64,000 nucleotides of DNA from a bacterium (GTDB taxonomy: Bacteria > Orphanbacterota > Orphanbacteria > Orphanbacterales > Orphanbacteraceae): contig JALGYY010000046.1 of the NCBI GenBank assembly GCA_025782575.1, forward strand, positions 248,001-312,000, given 5' to 3'. The first letter of the stretch is position 1, and each line of letters starts with the position of its first letter. Positions 35,760 through 44,024 of the stretch are shown piece by piece. The position numbers and the translations under genes are program-made. The notes below the pieces were generated by a model. It searched no databases. It was not told where the DNA came from and worked only from the letters and a program-made list of their open reading frames with translations.

Positions 35760-37302
35760 TAAAGTTTACTCGGAGATCATAATTAATGCGTCACCGAACG
35801 AGATGCGGGTGGCGATCATGGAGGACCACCGGCTGGTCGAGTTTTTCGCCGAACGGGCCGACTCCATGCGACAGGTCGGTAATATCTGTAAGGGACGTGT
35901 GAATGCCGTCCTTCCGGGAATGCAGGCCGCCTTTATCGACATCGGTCAGGAAAAGACGGCGTTCCTTCATGTATCGGACATGATCGTAACGGATCCTGAG
36001 ACGAATGATGCAGCGGAGCAGGGGGGAAGGCGTTCAGGATCCCGCTCTCGTAAAATTCCTCGAGGCGTATCGATCGACAACCTGCTGAAAAAAGGGCAGG
36101 AGATCATGGTCCAGATCACGAAGGAGCCGATCGGGACCAAAGGTCCTCGAGTGACCACGCAGGTCTCCCTTCCCGGCCGCTATCTGGTGCTCATGCCGAA
36201 CGTGTCCCACCTGGGCGTTTCCAGAAAGATCGAAGATCGAAACGAGCGAACCCGGCTCCGGCAATTGCTGGGCGAGGTTGTGCCGAAGGGGTACGGCGCC
36301 ATCATGCGAACCGTTGGTATCGGACGTGATAAGCACCACTTCGAGGCCGATATCAAAGGCCTTACCCGCATCTGGAAGAAGGCGCAGGCTGCCTACGCGA
36401 AGATGACCGCTCCCGCCATCCTCCACAAAGAACTGGAACTGACAACCGGTTTGATCAGGGACATTTTCAATGAGGATGTAGACCGGCTCATCATTGACTC
36501 TAAAGACCACGTAACCCAGGCCCATGCCTATTTGAACGCCACGTCACCCGAGTTGATCGATCGTGTCACTCTATATGAGGAAGAGACCCCGCTCTTCGAC
36601 GCGTACGAGATTGAAAGCGAAATCGAAAAGACATTGTCGTCGAAGATCTGGTTGAAGCGGGGGGGGTATATCATCATCGATCATGCCGAGGCACTCGTTG
36701 CGATCGACGTGAATACCGGTCGGTTTACGGGGGACAAGGACCAGGAAGAGACGATTACCCAGACCAATGTCGAGGCGGCGAGGGAGGTTGCGCGGCAACT
36801 TCGGCTCAGGGATATGGGCGGGATTATTGTAATCGACTTTATCGACATGGAGAAAGAGTCGAATCGGGAAAAGGTATCGGACACTCTGCGGAGGGCGCTC
36901 CGCCGGGACCGGGCGAAGACGAAGACGTTTCGAATCAGCGATCTCGGTTTAGTTGAAATGACTCGGCAGCGGGTGAGGCCGAGCCTGATGCAGTACTTCA
37001 GTTCCAACTGTCCGCATTGCGGGGGGACAGGGCGCCGGCTCTCACTTGCCTCGCTTGCGGCGAAAGTGGAAAGGCTGCTGCGGCGGGTCGCCACCTACTG
37101 CAACGAGAAGCGGATCGTCGTCCATCTCCACCCTGAATTGGCCGGTTTCTTTGAGGAAGGTGAGTTGAACCGCCTCGAAGGGATTCAGAAGCGATACGAT
37201 CTCGATGTCGAGATTCACCAGAACGCCGGTCACGAACGGGAAGAGGTACGCATCTTCGCCAAGAAATCGGGCCAGGAGCTGACCCAAAAAGTGGTTTTTT
37301 AG
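35746..37302 (+). CDS. rng: Ribonuclease G
   Basis: Single-strand endoribonuclease of the RNase E/G family, 518 residues. An N-terminal S1 domain ('NICKGRVNAVLPGMQAAFID') is followed by the RNase H-like/DNase I-like catalytic core. The magnesium aspartates are D321 in 'VAIDVNTGRFTG' and D364 in 'GIIVIDFIDME'. The Zn-link is 'NCPHCGGTGRR' near residue 425. No long C-terminal scaffold is present, so RNase G rather than RNase E is favoured, although it may be the only RNase E/G. GTG start with AGGAGG upstream. The S1 loop contains a basic insertion (RRSGSRSRK). Confidence 0.94.
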   Translation: MGRDDKVYSEIIINASPNEMRVAIMEDHRLVEFFAERADSMRQVGNICKGRVNAVLPGMQAAFIDIGQEKTAFLHVSDMIVTDPETNDAAEQGGRRSGSRSRKIPRGVSIDNLLKKGQEIMVQITKEPIGTKGPRVTTQVSLPGRYLVLMPNVSHLGVSRKIEDRNERTRLRQLLGEVVPKGYGAIMRTVGIGRDKHHFEADIKGLTRIWKKAQAAYAKMTAPAILHKELELTTGLIRDIFNEDVDRLIIDSKDHVTQAHAYLNATSPELIDRVTLYEEETPLFDAYEIESEIEKTLSSKIWLKRGGYIIIDHAEALVAIDVNTGRFTGDKDQEETITQTNVEAAREVARQLRLRDMGGIIVIDFIDMEKESNREKVSDTLRRALRRDRAKTKTFRISDLGLVEMTRQRVRPSLMQYFSSNCPHCGGTGRRLSLASLAAKVERLLRRVATYCNEKRIVVHLHPELAGFFEEGELNRLEGIQKRYDLDVEIHQNAGHEREEVRIFAKKSGQELTQKVVF

Positions 37303-37411
37303 GGCTCGTCCATGACGGACTCCTCTTTTGCCGCGCCCCGGGGTCTCAGGCGGCTGCCAGGGGCCTGGGACGAATCTTGACTGACCGCCGGGGAGGTGTT
37401 ACGAACAGGGC

Positions 37412-37439
37412 TTGACAGTTTTCCTTGGAATGGTATAGA
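37412..37439 (+). promoter_or_regulatory. Sigma-70-type promoter of the rplU-rpmA operon
   Basis: TTGACA at 37412-37417, 16-bp spacer, TATAGA at 37434-37439 (17 bp if ATAGAT is used). It lies about 70 bp before rplU. Confidence 0.7.
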
Positions 37440-37511
37440 TTGGGAAATTGATCAAACTTGGGTTCGTGCGGTCTTATGACCGCGTATTACGTTGAAAGAA
37501 GGGAGATTACG

Positions 37512-37847
37512 TTGTTCGCCATTGTGGAGACCGGTGGATTCCAGTATCGGATCGAACCGGGGGAGGAAATAGAAGTCCCCATTCTGGACGCCGAGGTGGG
37601 CGACAAGATCACCCTCGAACGGATCCTTCTCTGGGAAAATGACGGCACCCGCGAAGTGGGTCGCCCGACTCTTGAAAACGTAGCCGCCGAGGCAGAGGTT
37701 CTTGCATTCGGCCGCTACCCCAAGGTGCTTGTCCAGAAATTCAAACGACGCAAGAACTACAGGCGCATTCTGGGACATCGCACTTCGTACGCGCGCCTTC
37801 GCATCCTCTCGATCGGAAAGAAGGATGGCGCGGCGACCGAGGAATAG
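37512..37847 (+). CDS. rplU: 50S ribosomal protein L21
   Basis: L21 of 111 residues. The TTG at 37512 with GGGAG 7 nt upstream is chosen because L21 begins with M-x-A-I-V-x-x-G-G-x-Q-Y; here 'FAIVETGGFQYRIEPGEEI'. The upstream in-frame ATG would add 18 non-conserved residues. 'KVLVQKFKRRKNYRRILGHR' is the conserved RNA-binding end. Directly followed by rpmA, as in most bacteria. Confidence 0.96.
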   Translation: MFAIVETGGFQYRIEPGEEIEVPILDAEVGDKITLERILLWENDGTREVGRPTLENVAAEAEVLAFGRYPKVLVQKFKRRKNYRRILGHRTSYARLRILSIGKKDGAATEE

Positions 37848-37884
37848 TCCGTCCGCGGATGGATCAGCTTAAGGAGACGGGCTC

Positions 37885-38151
37885 ATGGCTCACAAAAAAG
37901 GTGTAGGAAGCTCCAGAAACGGGCGTGACAGTAATTCCCAGCGGCTGGGTGTGAAGCGTTTCGGGGGGCAGGCGGTCCTTGCCGGCACGATCATCGTCCG
38001 CCAGCGAGGGACTCATTTTATTCCCGGCGCCAACGTCGGCAAGGGAGGAGACGACACTCTCTTCGCTTTGACAGACGGCAAGGTTCACTTCGTCGACAAG
38101 GGGAAGAGACGCAAGATCGTCAGCGTAGTCGCGCCCGAGATGGCGCACTAG
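37885..38151 (+). CDS. rpmA: 50S ribosomal protein L27
   Basis: An 88-residue protein with the invariant N-terminus '[20 protein letters not shown]' that reaches the peptidyl transferase centre, then '[22 protein letters not shown]' and '[15 protein letters not shown]'. No N-terminal extension of the Firmicutes cleavage type is present. AAGGAG precedes the ATG. Confidence 0.98.
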   Translation: MAHKKGVGSSRNGRDSNSQRLGVKRFGGQAVLAGTIIVRQRGTHFIPGANVGKGGDDTLFALTDGKVHFVDKGKRRKIVSVVAPEMAH

Positions 38152-38200
38152 GGGGATCATGCCGCTCGCTGTAGGTGGCGAGAACAAACACGATAGTAAG

Positions 38201-38230
38201 CGGAGGGGGTCGTATCCCCTCCGTTCTTTT
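38201..38230 (+). terminator. Rho-independent terminator after rpmA
   Basis: CGGAGGGG (38201-38208) and CCCCTCCG (38216-38223) form a perfect 8-bp stem with a 7-nt loop, followed by TTCTTTTT. It lies only 12-20 bp before kdsB, so it may attenuate rather than fully separate the two operons. Confidence 0.75.
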
Positions 38231-38241
38231 TGGGGATCGAT

Positions 38242-38997
38242 TTGAATGCCGCTGTTGTCATTCCCGCCCGACTCGGCTCCGTTAGGGTTCCCAGAAAGCC
38301 CCTTCAGCTGATCAGCGGTCGGGAACTCATCCTGCATGTCTGCGACGCGGTATCCCAAGCCCGATTGATCGACAGGGTCATCGTGGCGACTGACAGCGAG
38401 GAGATCAAGGAGTGCGTTCTCGGTGCAGGCTTCGAGGCTCGCCTCACCTCATCGGACCATCAGACCGGAACCGATCGGGTAGCGGAAGTCGCGAAGGATC
38501 TCACGGAACGTGTCATCATCAATGTGCAGGGGGACGAGCCCTTCCTCCCTCCGGACGCCGTCGACCTGGTAGCCGCCCTTCTCCTCGAAGATAAGAACGT
38601 GCAGCTGCACACGTTGGCTGTCCCCTTTCTGAACGACGACCCGAGTGACCCGAACACGGTTAAGATCGCGGTCGATCGAAATGGTAACGCCCTCTATTTT
38701 TCCCGCTCCCTGATCCCGCATGCGTGGCGGGAGGGGGGGATCGCCCCCTGGATGCATGTCGGAATCTACGGGTTTCAGAAAGAAGCGCTATTCCGATTTG
38801 TATCTTTTGAACGGTCCCCTTTGGAGAAGAGCGAGGGACTGGAGCAACTCCGGGCATTGGAAAACGGAATGCCCATTCGTGTCAGCCTGTATCCCGCGCC
38901 ATTTCGTGGCGTGGAAACGATAGACGATTTGAGGGCGGCCCGGGATCATGCCGGGAAGAGCGAGGAACCGTTAATGGGAAAGGGGCAGGGTACTTGA
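38242..38997 (+). CDS. kdsB: 3-deoxy-manno-octulosonate cytidylyltransferase
   Basis: Activates Kdo with CTP for lipid A glycosylation. The 251-residue product begins 'AAVVIPARLGSVRVPRKPL', the nucleotidyltransferase signature. 'RVIVATDSEEI', 'ALTSSDHQTGTDRV'-type text (here 'LTSSDHQTGTDRVAEVA') and 'NVQGDEPFLPPDAVDLV' follow. The TTG at 38242 is preferred over the TTG at 38230, which lies in the terminator T-run. The stop overlaps pyrG (TTGA). It heads a Kdo-pathway operon with pyrG supplying CTP. Confidence 0.95.
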   Translation: MNAAVVIPARLGSVRVPRKPLQLISGRELILHVCDAVSQARLIDRVIVATDSEEIKECVLGAGFEARLTSSDHQTGTDRVAEVAKDLTERVIINVQGDEPFLPPDAVDLVAALLLEDKNVQLHTLAVPFLNDDPSDPNTVKIAVDRNGNALYFSRSLIPHAWREGGIAPWMHVGIYGFQKEALFRFVSFERSPLEKSEGLEQLRALENGMPIRVSLYPAPFRGVETIDDLRAARDHAGKSEEPLMGKGQGT

Positions 38998-40646
38998 CGG
39001 CAAAGGTTGATTCGGCGGTTCGCTATGTGTTCGTCACCGGTGGTGTGATGTCTTCGATCGGCAAGGGGATCGTATCGGCATCGCTCGGTATGCTTCTCAA
39101 AGCCCGCGGCATTCCAATCACTCTCCTCAAGCTCGATCCCTACATCAACCTTGATCCTGGGACGATGAACCCGTTTCAGCACGGTGAAGTCTTTGTGACG
39201 GACGACGGGGCGGAGACCGACCTCGACCTCGGGCACTATGAAAGATTCACTGATGAAGATCTCGGGAAGATCAACAATACGACTGCCGGGCAGATCTACG
39301 ATACCGTCATTTCCCGCGAGCGGAAAGGTGAGTATCTCGGCGTAACCGTTCAAGTGATCCCCCACATCACAGATGAAATCAAACGCCGTATCGTGGAGGC
39401 GGGCCGCCAGAAAGATGCGAAGATCGTCATCTGTGAAATCGGCGGAACGGTCGGCGACATCGAGAGCCTTCCATTTCTGGAAGCGATCCGTCAAATGCGT
39501 CTCCAGGTCGGAACGCGATCGAGCCTTTATATCCATGTCACCCAGCTGCCCTATCTGGAGACCTCTCAGGAGATGAAGACGAAGCCGACACAGCACAGTG
39601 TCAAAGAGCTTCGGGAGATCGGTATCCAGGCGGACATACTCGTCTGCCGGACGAGTCATCCCATGCCTGAGGATGTGAAGTCCAAAATCGCTCTTTTCTG
39701 CAATGTCGAGCCTCGCGCCGTCCTGGAATCCAGGGATGCGAAATCGATTTATGAGGTTCCTCTTGCCATGCATCGGGGCGGACTCGACGCTCTCGTGACG
39801 GAACAGTTCGAAATGGACGTACCCGATCCCGATCTCAGGGAATGGAATCGCATTGTGGATCGAATTCACAATCCGGGCGAGACCATACGGATCGCCGTGG
39901 CCGGGAAGTATGTTCACCTGGTTGACGCTTACAAATCGATTCACGAAGCGCTCGTTCATGCGGGAATCGCCAACGAAGTCAAGGTCCAGCCGGTCTGGGT
40001 CGACTCTGAACGTCTCGACGATCCAGCCGTCATGGAGGAGCTGAGGGGGTGTGACGGGATTCTCGTTCCCGGCGGTTTCGGGACGCGGGGGATCGAGGGG
40101 AAGATCGAGGCGGTACGAATCGCACGAACAGAAGGAATTCCGTATCTCGGTATCTGCTTCGGCCTTCAACTCGCCGTGATCGAGTTCGCCCGGAACGTCT
40201 GCGGCATTGAACACGCGACCAGCGGCGAGTTCGAGCCCGAGGGGAAGAATCGGGTGATCGACCTTCTTCCTGAGCAGAGAGGGATCGCGGAGATGGGTGC
40301 TACCATGCGCCTCGGCGCCTCACCGGTCACGATCGATGAGGGGTCCCGGGCTCACGAATACTACGGCGTTACTCTCGTGAATGAACGTCACCGCCATCGC
40401 TATGAGGTCAATAACGAATTTCGCGAGAGTCTCCGGTCCCATGGCATGCGTGACAGCGGGAGAAACCCGGAACGCGATCTGGTGGAGATCGTCGAACTTC
40501 CGGATCATCCGTTCTTCATGGCCAGCCAGTTTCATCCTGAATTCCGGTCTCGCCCGCTCCGTCCCCACCCACTGTTTCTGGGACTCGTCCGGGCGGCCAA
40601 GGAACATGCCCTGCCGGTCGAAGCGAATGCCGGGGGGGGATCGTGA
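38994..40646 (+). CDS. pyrG: CTP synthase
   Basis: Makes CTP from UTP with glutamine, 550 residues. The amidoligase half has 'FVTGGVMSSIGKGIVSASLG', 'KLDPYINLDPGTMNPFQHGEV' region and 'CEIGGTVGDIESLPF'. The class I glutaminase half has the cysteine nucleophile C388 in 'GICFGLQLAVIEFARN' and the histidine/glutamate in 'QFHPEFRSRP'. TTG start overlapping the kdsB stop. Placement between kdsB and kdsA links CTP supply to CMP-Kdo production. Confidence 0.98.
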   Translation: MTAKVDSAVRYVFVTGGVMSSIGKGIVSASLGMLLKARGIPITLLKLDPYINLDPGTMNPFQHGEVFVTDDGAETDLDLGHYERFTDEDLGKINNTTAGQIYDTVISRERKGEYLGVTVQVIPHITDEIKRRIVEAGRQKDAKIVICEIGGTVGDIESLPFLEAIRQMRLQVGTRSSLYIHVTQLPYLETSQEMKTKPTQHSVKELREIGIQADILVCRTSHPMPEDVKSKIALFCNVEPRAVLESRDAKSIYEVPLAMHRGGLDALVTEQFEMDVPDPDLREWNRIVDRIHNPGETIRIAVAGKYVHLVDAYKSIHEALVHAGIANEVKVQPVWVDSERLDDPAVMEELRGCDGILVPGGFGTRGIEGKIEAVRIARTEGIPYLGICFGLQLAVIEFARNVCGIEHATSGEFEPEGKNRVIDLLPEQRGIAEMGATMRLGASPVTIDEGSRAHEYYGVTLVNERHRHRYEVNNEFRESLRSHGMRDSGRNPERDLVEIVELPDHPFFMASQFHPEFRSRPLRPHPLFLGLVRAAKEHALPVEANAGGGS

Positions 40647-41485
40647 CCACCTTTCATCCTGTGAGTGTCGGCGCGGTCCGCTTCGGGGAAGGAGACGGCC
40701 TCGCCCTTATCTCAGGACCATGCGTAATTGAGACGGCCGAGATCTGTCTCGCCGCGGCTGAACGGATCAGCGAAATCACGGCCCGTCTCGGGATTCCTTA
40801 CGTGTTCAAATCTTCATTTCGAAAGGACAATCGATCCTCACTCGACAATTACGAAGGGCCGGGCGTCGAAGCGGGTCTGGAAATACTCCAAAAAGTAAAG
40901 AGCCGGATAGGGTGTCCTGTGATTTCTGATGTTCATACACCCGCCCAGGTCGGGCCGGCCTCGGAGGTTCTGGACGCCATACAGATTCCTGCCTATCTTT
41001 CCCAGCAGACGGAACTTCTCGTTACGGCCGGAAAGACCGGGCTCCCCGTAAATGTGAAGAAGGGCCAGTTTATCGCTCCCGAGGATATGAAAAATTCGGT
41101 CAGAAAAATTGAATCGACCGGGAATCACTCCATCCTGTTGACTGAGCGGGGGAGTTCGTTCGGTTACCGCAATCTGGTGGTAGACTATCGTTCGCTTCCC
41201 ATCATGCGAAGCCACGGCTACCCGGTGATCTTCGACGCCACTCATGCTGTCCGGATCTACGGCCGGCCGAGTTCTGATCCCAAAGGGGGGACCCCCGAGC
41301 ACATCCCCCTGCTGGCACGAGCAGGTGTTGCTGCCGGTTGTGACGCCCTATTTCTGGAAGCCCACCCTGACCCGACCAAGGCACTCTGCGATGCATCGAG
41401 CCAACTGAGAATCGATCGACTCGAAACGCTCCTTCGACAGGTGCTTGCCATTCATGAAGCACGGGTGGAGCATCAGGAGCTGTGA
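40643..41485 (+). CDS. kdsA: 3-deoxy-8-phosphooctulonate synthase
   Basis: Condenses arabinose-5-phosphate with phosphoenolpyruvate to Kdo-8-phosphate. The 280-residue product has 'ISGPCVIETAEICL', 'FKSSFRKDNRSS', 'SDVHTPAQV', 'VNVKKGQFIAPEDM', 'LTERGSSFGYRNLVVDYR' and 'EAHPDPTKALCDASSQL'. The cysteine in GPCVIE, in place of the asparagine of the E. coli enzyme, indicates the metal-dependent class. GTG start overlaps the pyrG stop (GTGA); its end overlaps kdsD the same way. Confidence 0.97.
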   Translation: MTTFHPVSVGAVRFGEGDGLALISGPCVIETAEICLAAAERISEITARLGIPYVFKSSFRKDNRSSLDNYEGPGVEAGLEILQKVKSRIGCPVISDVHTPAQVGPASEVLDAIQIPAYLSQQTELLVTAGKTGLPVNVKKGQFIAPEDMKNSVRKIESTGNHSILLTERGSSFGYRNLVVDYRSLPIMRSHGYPVIFDATHAVRIYGRPSSDPKGGTPEHIPLLARAGVAAGCDALFLEAHPDPTKALCDASSQLRIDRLETLLRQVLAIHEARVEHQEL

Positions 41486-42519
41486 AACCTGTTCTGGATC
41501 AATCCTGGGTGGAGAGCTGCATCGAGAGAGGCCGCGAAGTCCTGAAGCGGGAGGCGGACGCGCTCCAGGAATTGGAGGGCCGTCTCGATCGGTCGTTCGC
41601 CGAGGCTGTCGATCTGCTTTACCGTACGATCGTCCGCCCCGAAGACCGTTCGCGAACAGGGCTTGGCAAGGTTGTTGTAACCGGGATCGGTAAGTCCGGG
41701 ATCATCGGCCGGAAATTGGCGGCGACGTTCAATTCAACCGGAGCGACGGCCTTCTTCCTTCATCCTGTCGAAGCGGTACACGGCGATCTCGGTATGGTGA
41801 CCGGAGAAGATGTTGTAGTCGTACTTTCGCGATCGGGGAACAACGAAGAGGTCAATCGCTTGATCCCTTCCCTTAAAGTCCTCGGCCTTCCGATCATCGC
41901 GATTACGGCGAACGGAGAGAGCGAGCTCGCCCGAGCCGCCGCTGTCACGATCGAAATCGGCGACGGCCCGGAAGCGTGCAGCCTGAATCTTGCCCCCACT
42001 TCGAGTGCGGTTGCCATGCTGGCGGTGGGCGACGCACTTGCTCTGACACTTTTCGATTTGCGAGGTCTGAAAGAGGAAGACTTCGCCCGATTCCATCCGG
42101 CGGGCGCCCTCGGGAAGCGTCTTCTTCTCAAAGTAGAAGATCTGATGCACACGGGGGAGGAGATGCCGGCGGTCGGTGAGGAGGTGAGCATGAAGGATGT
42201 GCTTGTCGAGATCATCGAGAAGCGATTGGGCGCGACGACCGTAATCGATGACGATGGCCATCTTTCCGGGATTATTACAGACGGTGATCTGAAGCGTCTC
42301 TTGCTTCGTCATCAGGATCTATTCACTCTCCAGGCCCGTGATGTCATGAGCACCCGCCCATCATCGATACGGAAGGACCTCCTTGCGGCCGACGCCCTCA
42401 AGTTGATGCACGCCGATCCGAAGGCGATCATCACTTGTCTGGCGGTGACTGACGAGGAGGGATCCCTGCTCGGTTTCGTTCATATGTACGACTGCCTTCG
42501 AAGCGGAGTCGCCGGATAA
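41482..42519 (+). CDS. kdsD: Arabinose-5-phosphate isomerase (KpsF/GutQ family)
   Basis: Interconverts ribulose-5-phosphate and arabinose-5-phosphate, the first step to Kdo. A SIS domain is at residues about 40-180 ('GIGKSGIIGRKLAATFNSTG', 'VVVLSRSGNNEEVNRLIP') and includes the family 'PTSSAVAMLAVGDALA' stretch. Two CBS domains form the C-terminus ('LGATTVIDDDGHLSGIITDGDLKRLL' and 'IITCLAVTDEEGSLLGFVHM'). The length of 345 is close to the usual 320-330. GTG start overlaps the kdsA stop. It ends the kdsB-pyrG-kdsA-kdsD set. Confidence 0.95.
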   Translation: MKPVLDQSWVESCIERGREVLKREADALQELEGRLDRSFAEAVDLLYRTIVRPEDRSRTGLGKVVVTGIGKSGIIGRKLAATFNSTGATAFFLHPVEAVHGDLGMVTGEDVVVVLSRSGNNEEVNRLIPSLKVLGLPIIAITANGESELARAAAVTIEIGDGPEACSLNLAPTSSAVAMLAVGDALALTLFDLRGLKEEDFARFHPAGALGKRLLLKVEDLMHTGEEMPAVGEEVSMKDVLVEIIEKRLGATTVIDDDGHLSGIITDGDLKRLLLRHQDLFTLQARDVMSTRPSSIRKDLLAADALKLMHADPKAIITCLAVTDEEGSLLGFVHMYDCLRSGVAG

Positions 42520-42526
42520 CCCGTTC

Positions 42527-42542
42527 TGGCACAAACGTTGCT
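42527..42542 (+). promoter_or_regulatory. Sigma-54-type -24/-12 element before lpxL-lptC-lptB-rpoN
   Basis: TGGCAC at 42527-42532, then AAACG, then TTGCT at 42538-42542. The invariant GG (42528-42529) and GC (42540-42541) are 12 bp apart, as required for sigma-54. Only the base after TGGCAC differs from the usual TGGCACG-N4-TTGCW. It overlaps the TTGACA of the sigma-70 promoter by one base. Confidence 0.6.
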
Positions 42543-42570
42543 TGACACTCCCTATATCCTTGTCTATTCT
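42542..42570 (+). promoter_or_regulatory. Sigma-70-type promoter of the lpxL-rpoN operon
   Basis: TTGACA at 42542-42547, 17-bp spacer, TATTCT at 42565-42570, about 48 bp before the lpxL GTG. Both hexamers match the meaB promoter. Confidence 0.72.
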
Positions 42571-42618
42571 CTAGTTGGCCGATAATGAACCCCGGCCGGA
42601 ATTGGGGATCAACGTCTG

Positions 42619-43500
42619 GTGAACCTTCCCTCCAAACTTGCATCCAAAGCGATTCTGGCTTTGATGGGCCTCGGAAAGACGTTGCCTCGTGACCTGGCTC
42701 TGCCTCTTTTCGAGGCAGGAGGATCACTCGCCCATCTGATTCTTGGACGTGGGCGTCGCATGGCCCGCCACAATCTCCATCTGATTTACGGTGATCGATC
42801 AGAGGCGAACAGACTATCGAGAATCGTCTATAGGGAACTCGGGCGGAACGTGGTCGATCTTGCGCGCCTGGAAATCATCAGCAGCTCCGAATTGAACAGT
42901 CTGGTGGAGGTCGAAGGATACGATCATCTCCAGAAGGCGATTGATCGAGGTCGCGGCATAATCGGCGTCACAGGTCATATCGGAAACTGGGAGTTGCTCG
43001 CATCCTGGCTCGGGTGCCGTGGTGTCGATCTGACAGTTTTCTCTTCCTCTTCTTTTGATCCTAAACTCGGTGAGAGACTCGTCCGGCTACGGGCTCGTCA
43101 CGGTGTGCGCTCCATAGTCCGTTCGGAGACCGATTGCCTTCGTGAAATCTTCAGGACACTTCACCGAGGGGGCATGCTCGGGCTCCTCATGGATCTTCGA
43201 TCCCGTTCAATGGGTGTAGATACTGTATTTCTCGGCAGGCCTGCCCGGGCAGTAACCGGGCCGGTCCGGATCGCGATGAAAACGGGTGCATCCCTGGTCC
43301 CCATGGCATGCTGGCGAATGGGAGATGACCGTTATCAGCTCGTGATCGACGAACCTGTTCGCCTCGTCTCTACTGGGAACATGGATGCAGACATAATCGA
43401 GAACACAAGACGGTGTATGCAGATAATCGAAACTTATATTCACAGAGTGAGAACACAATGGGTCTGGATGCACGATCGATGGAATCAGGGGGCGGCCTGA
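42619..43500 (+). CDS. Lipid A biosynthesis acyltransferase (LpxL/HtrB family)
   Basis: Adds a secondary acyl chain to Kdo-lipid A on the inner face of the inner membrane. The 293-residue product has the catalytic H(X)4E motif with H120 and E125 in 'VTGHIGNWELLASW'. A family 'GGMLGLLMDLRSRSMGVDTVFLGRPA' region and 'ALVPMACWRMGDDRYQLVID'-like text follow. An amphipathic N-terminus anchors it to the membrane. GTG start. It is first in an operon behind paired sigma-54 and sigma-70 elements and overlaps lptC. LpxL versus LpxM specificity cannot be read off. Confidence 0.88.
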   Translation: MNLPSKLASKAILALMGLGKTLPRDLALPLFEAGGSLAHLILGRGRRMARHNLHLIYGDRSEANRLSRIVYRELGRNVVDLARLEIISSSELNSLVEVEGYDHLQKAIDRGRGIIGVTGHIGNWELLASWLGCRGVDLTVFSSSSFDPKLGERLVRLRARHGVRSIVRSETDCLREIFRTLHRGGMLGLLMDLRSRSMGVDTVFLGRPARAVTGPVRIAMKTGASLVPMACWRMGDDRYQLVIDEPVRLVSTGNMDADIIENTRRCMQIIETYIHRVRTQWVWMHDRWNQGAA

Positions 43501-44024
43501 TACTGGCAGTCGCAATTCTCGCGGGTGCCGGCTGCGCCGACCTCAAGGAGCCGGCTGTCTCCTCGTCAGCCGGTGGCGGTTCGTCACCGATTCAGGAAAC
43601 CCAAGTCAGAAAATGGGTCGAATACAGGGGCGGCCGGATCGCGTGGGAGTTCCGTGGCGATCGGCTTCGCTACTATGAGAATCCCGAGAGGGTCGAGGCG
43701 GATCAGGTGATCATCGATTTCTATGACGATGACGAAGAGTATTCTTCCACGCTTCTGGCCGATCATGGGGAAATCGATCAAAAGTCGAGCGATATGAGGG
43801 CATGGGGATCAGTTGTCCTCACAAATGTGGAAGGAACCAGGCTGGAAACGGAATCTATCGAGTTTAGAGACAAAGAGGAAAAGATATTCACTGACGACTT
43901 TGTCTCGATCACCAAAGGAAAGCAAAAAATCACAGGCTACGGGCTTGAGACGGATCCCCATTTGAACGAAACGTTGATCAAGAGAGATGTGGTGGCGGTG
44001 ACTGATGAGGCCATCGATGGTTGA
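43458..44024 (+). CDS. lptC: LPS export protein LptC, probable lipoprotein-like anchor
   Basis: Periplasmic bridge protein of the Lpt machine, about 188 residues from the ATG at 43458 (ATG 43479 is the alternative). It starts inside lpxL (43-bp overlap). A short hydrophobic segment '[18 protein letters not shown]' ends in a cysteine that may be lipidated, though the lipobox is imperfect. The beta-jellyroll follows the LptC pattern: '[21 protein letters not shown]', '[22 protein letters not shown]', '[22 protein letters not shown]' and '[10 protein letters not shown]'. No separate LptA gene lies between it and lptB. Confidence 0.82.
   Translation: MGLDARSMESGGGLILAVAILAGAGCADLKEPAVSSSAGGGSSPIQETQVRKWVEYRGGRIAWEFRGDRLRYYENPERVEADQVIIDFYDDDEEYSSTLLADHGEIDQKSSDMRAWGSVVLTNVEGTRLETESIEFRDKEEKIFTDDFVSITKGKQKITGYGLETDPHLNETLIKRDVVAVTDEAIDG

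Noticed and set aside
38946-40214. Long open frame (422 codons) on the minus strand
   Set aside because: It lies wholly opposite pyrG, whose frame is certain; the minus translation has no family motifs and reflects codon bias of pyrG.
41307-41335. TGGCAC...TTGC inside kdsA as a sigma-54 site
   Set aside because: The spacer between the elements is 9 bp instead of 5, so the GG/GC distance is wrong.
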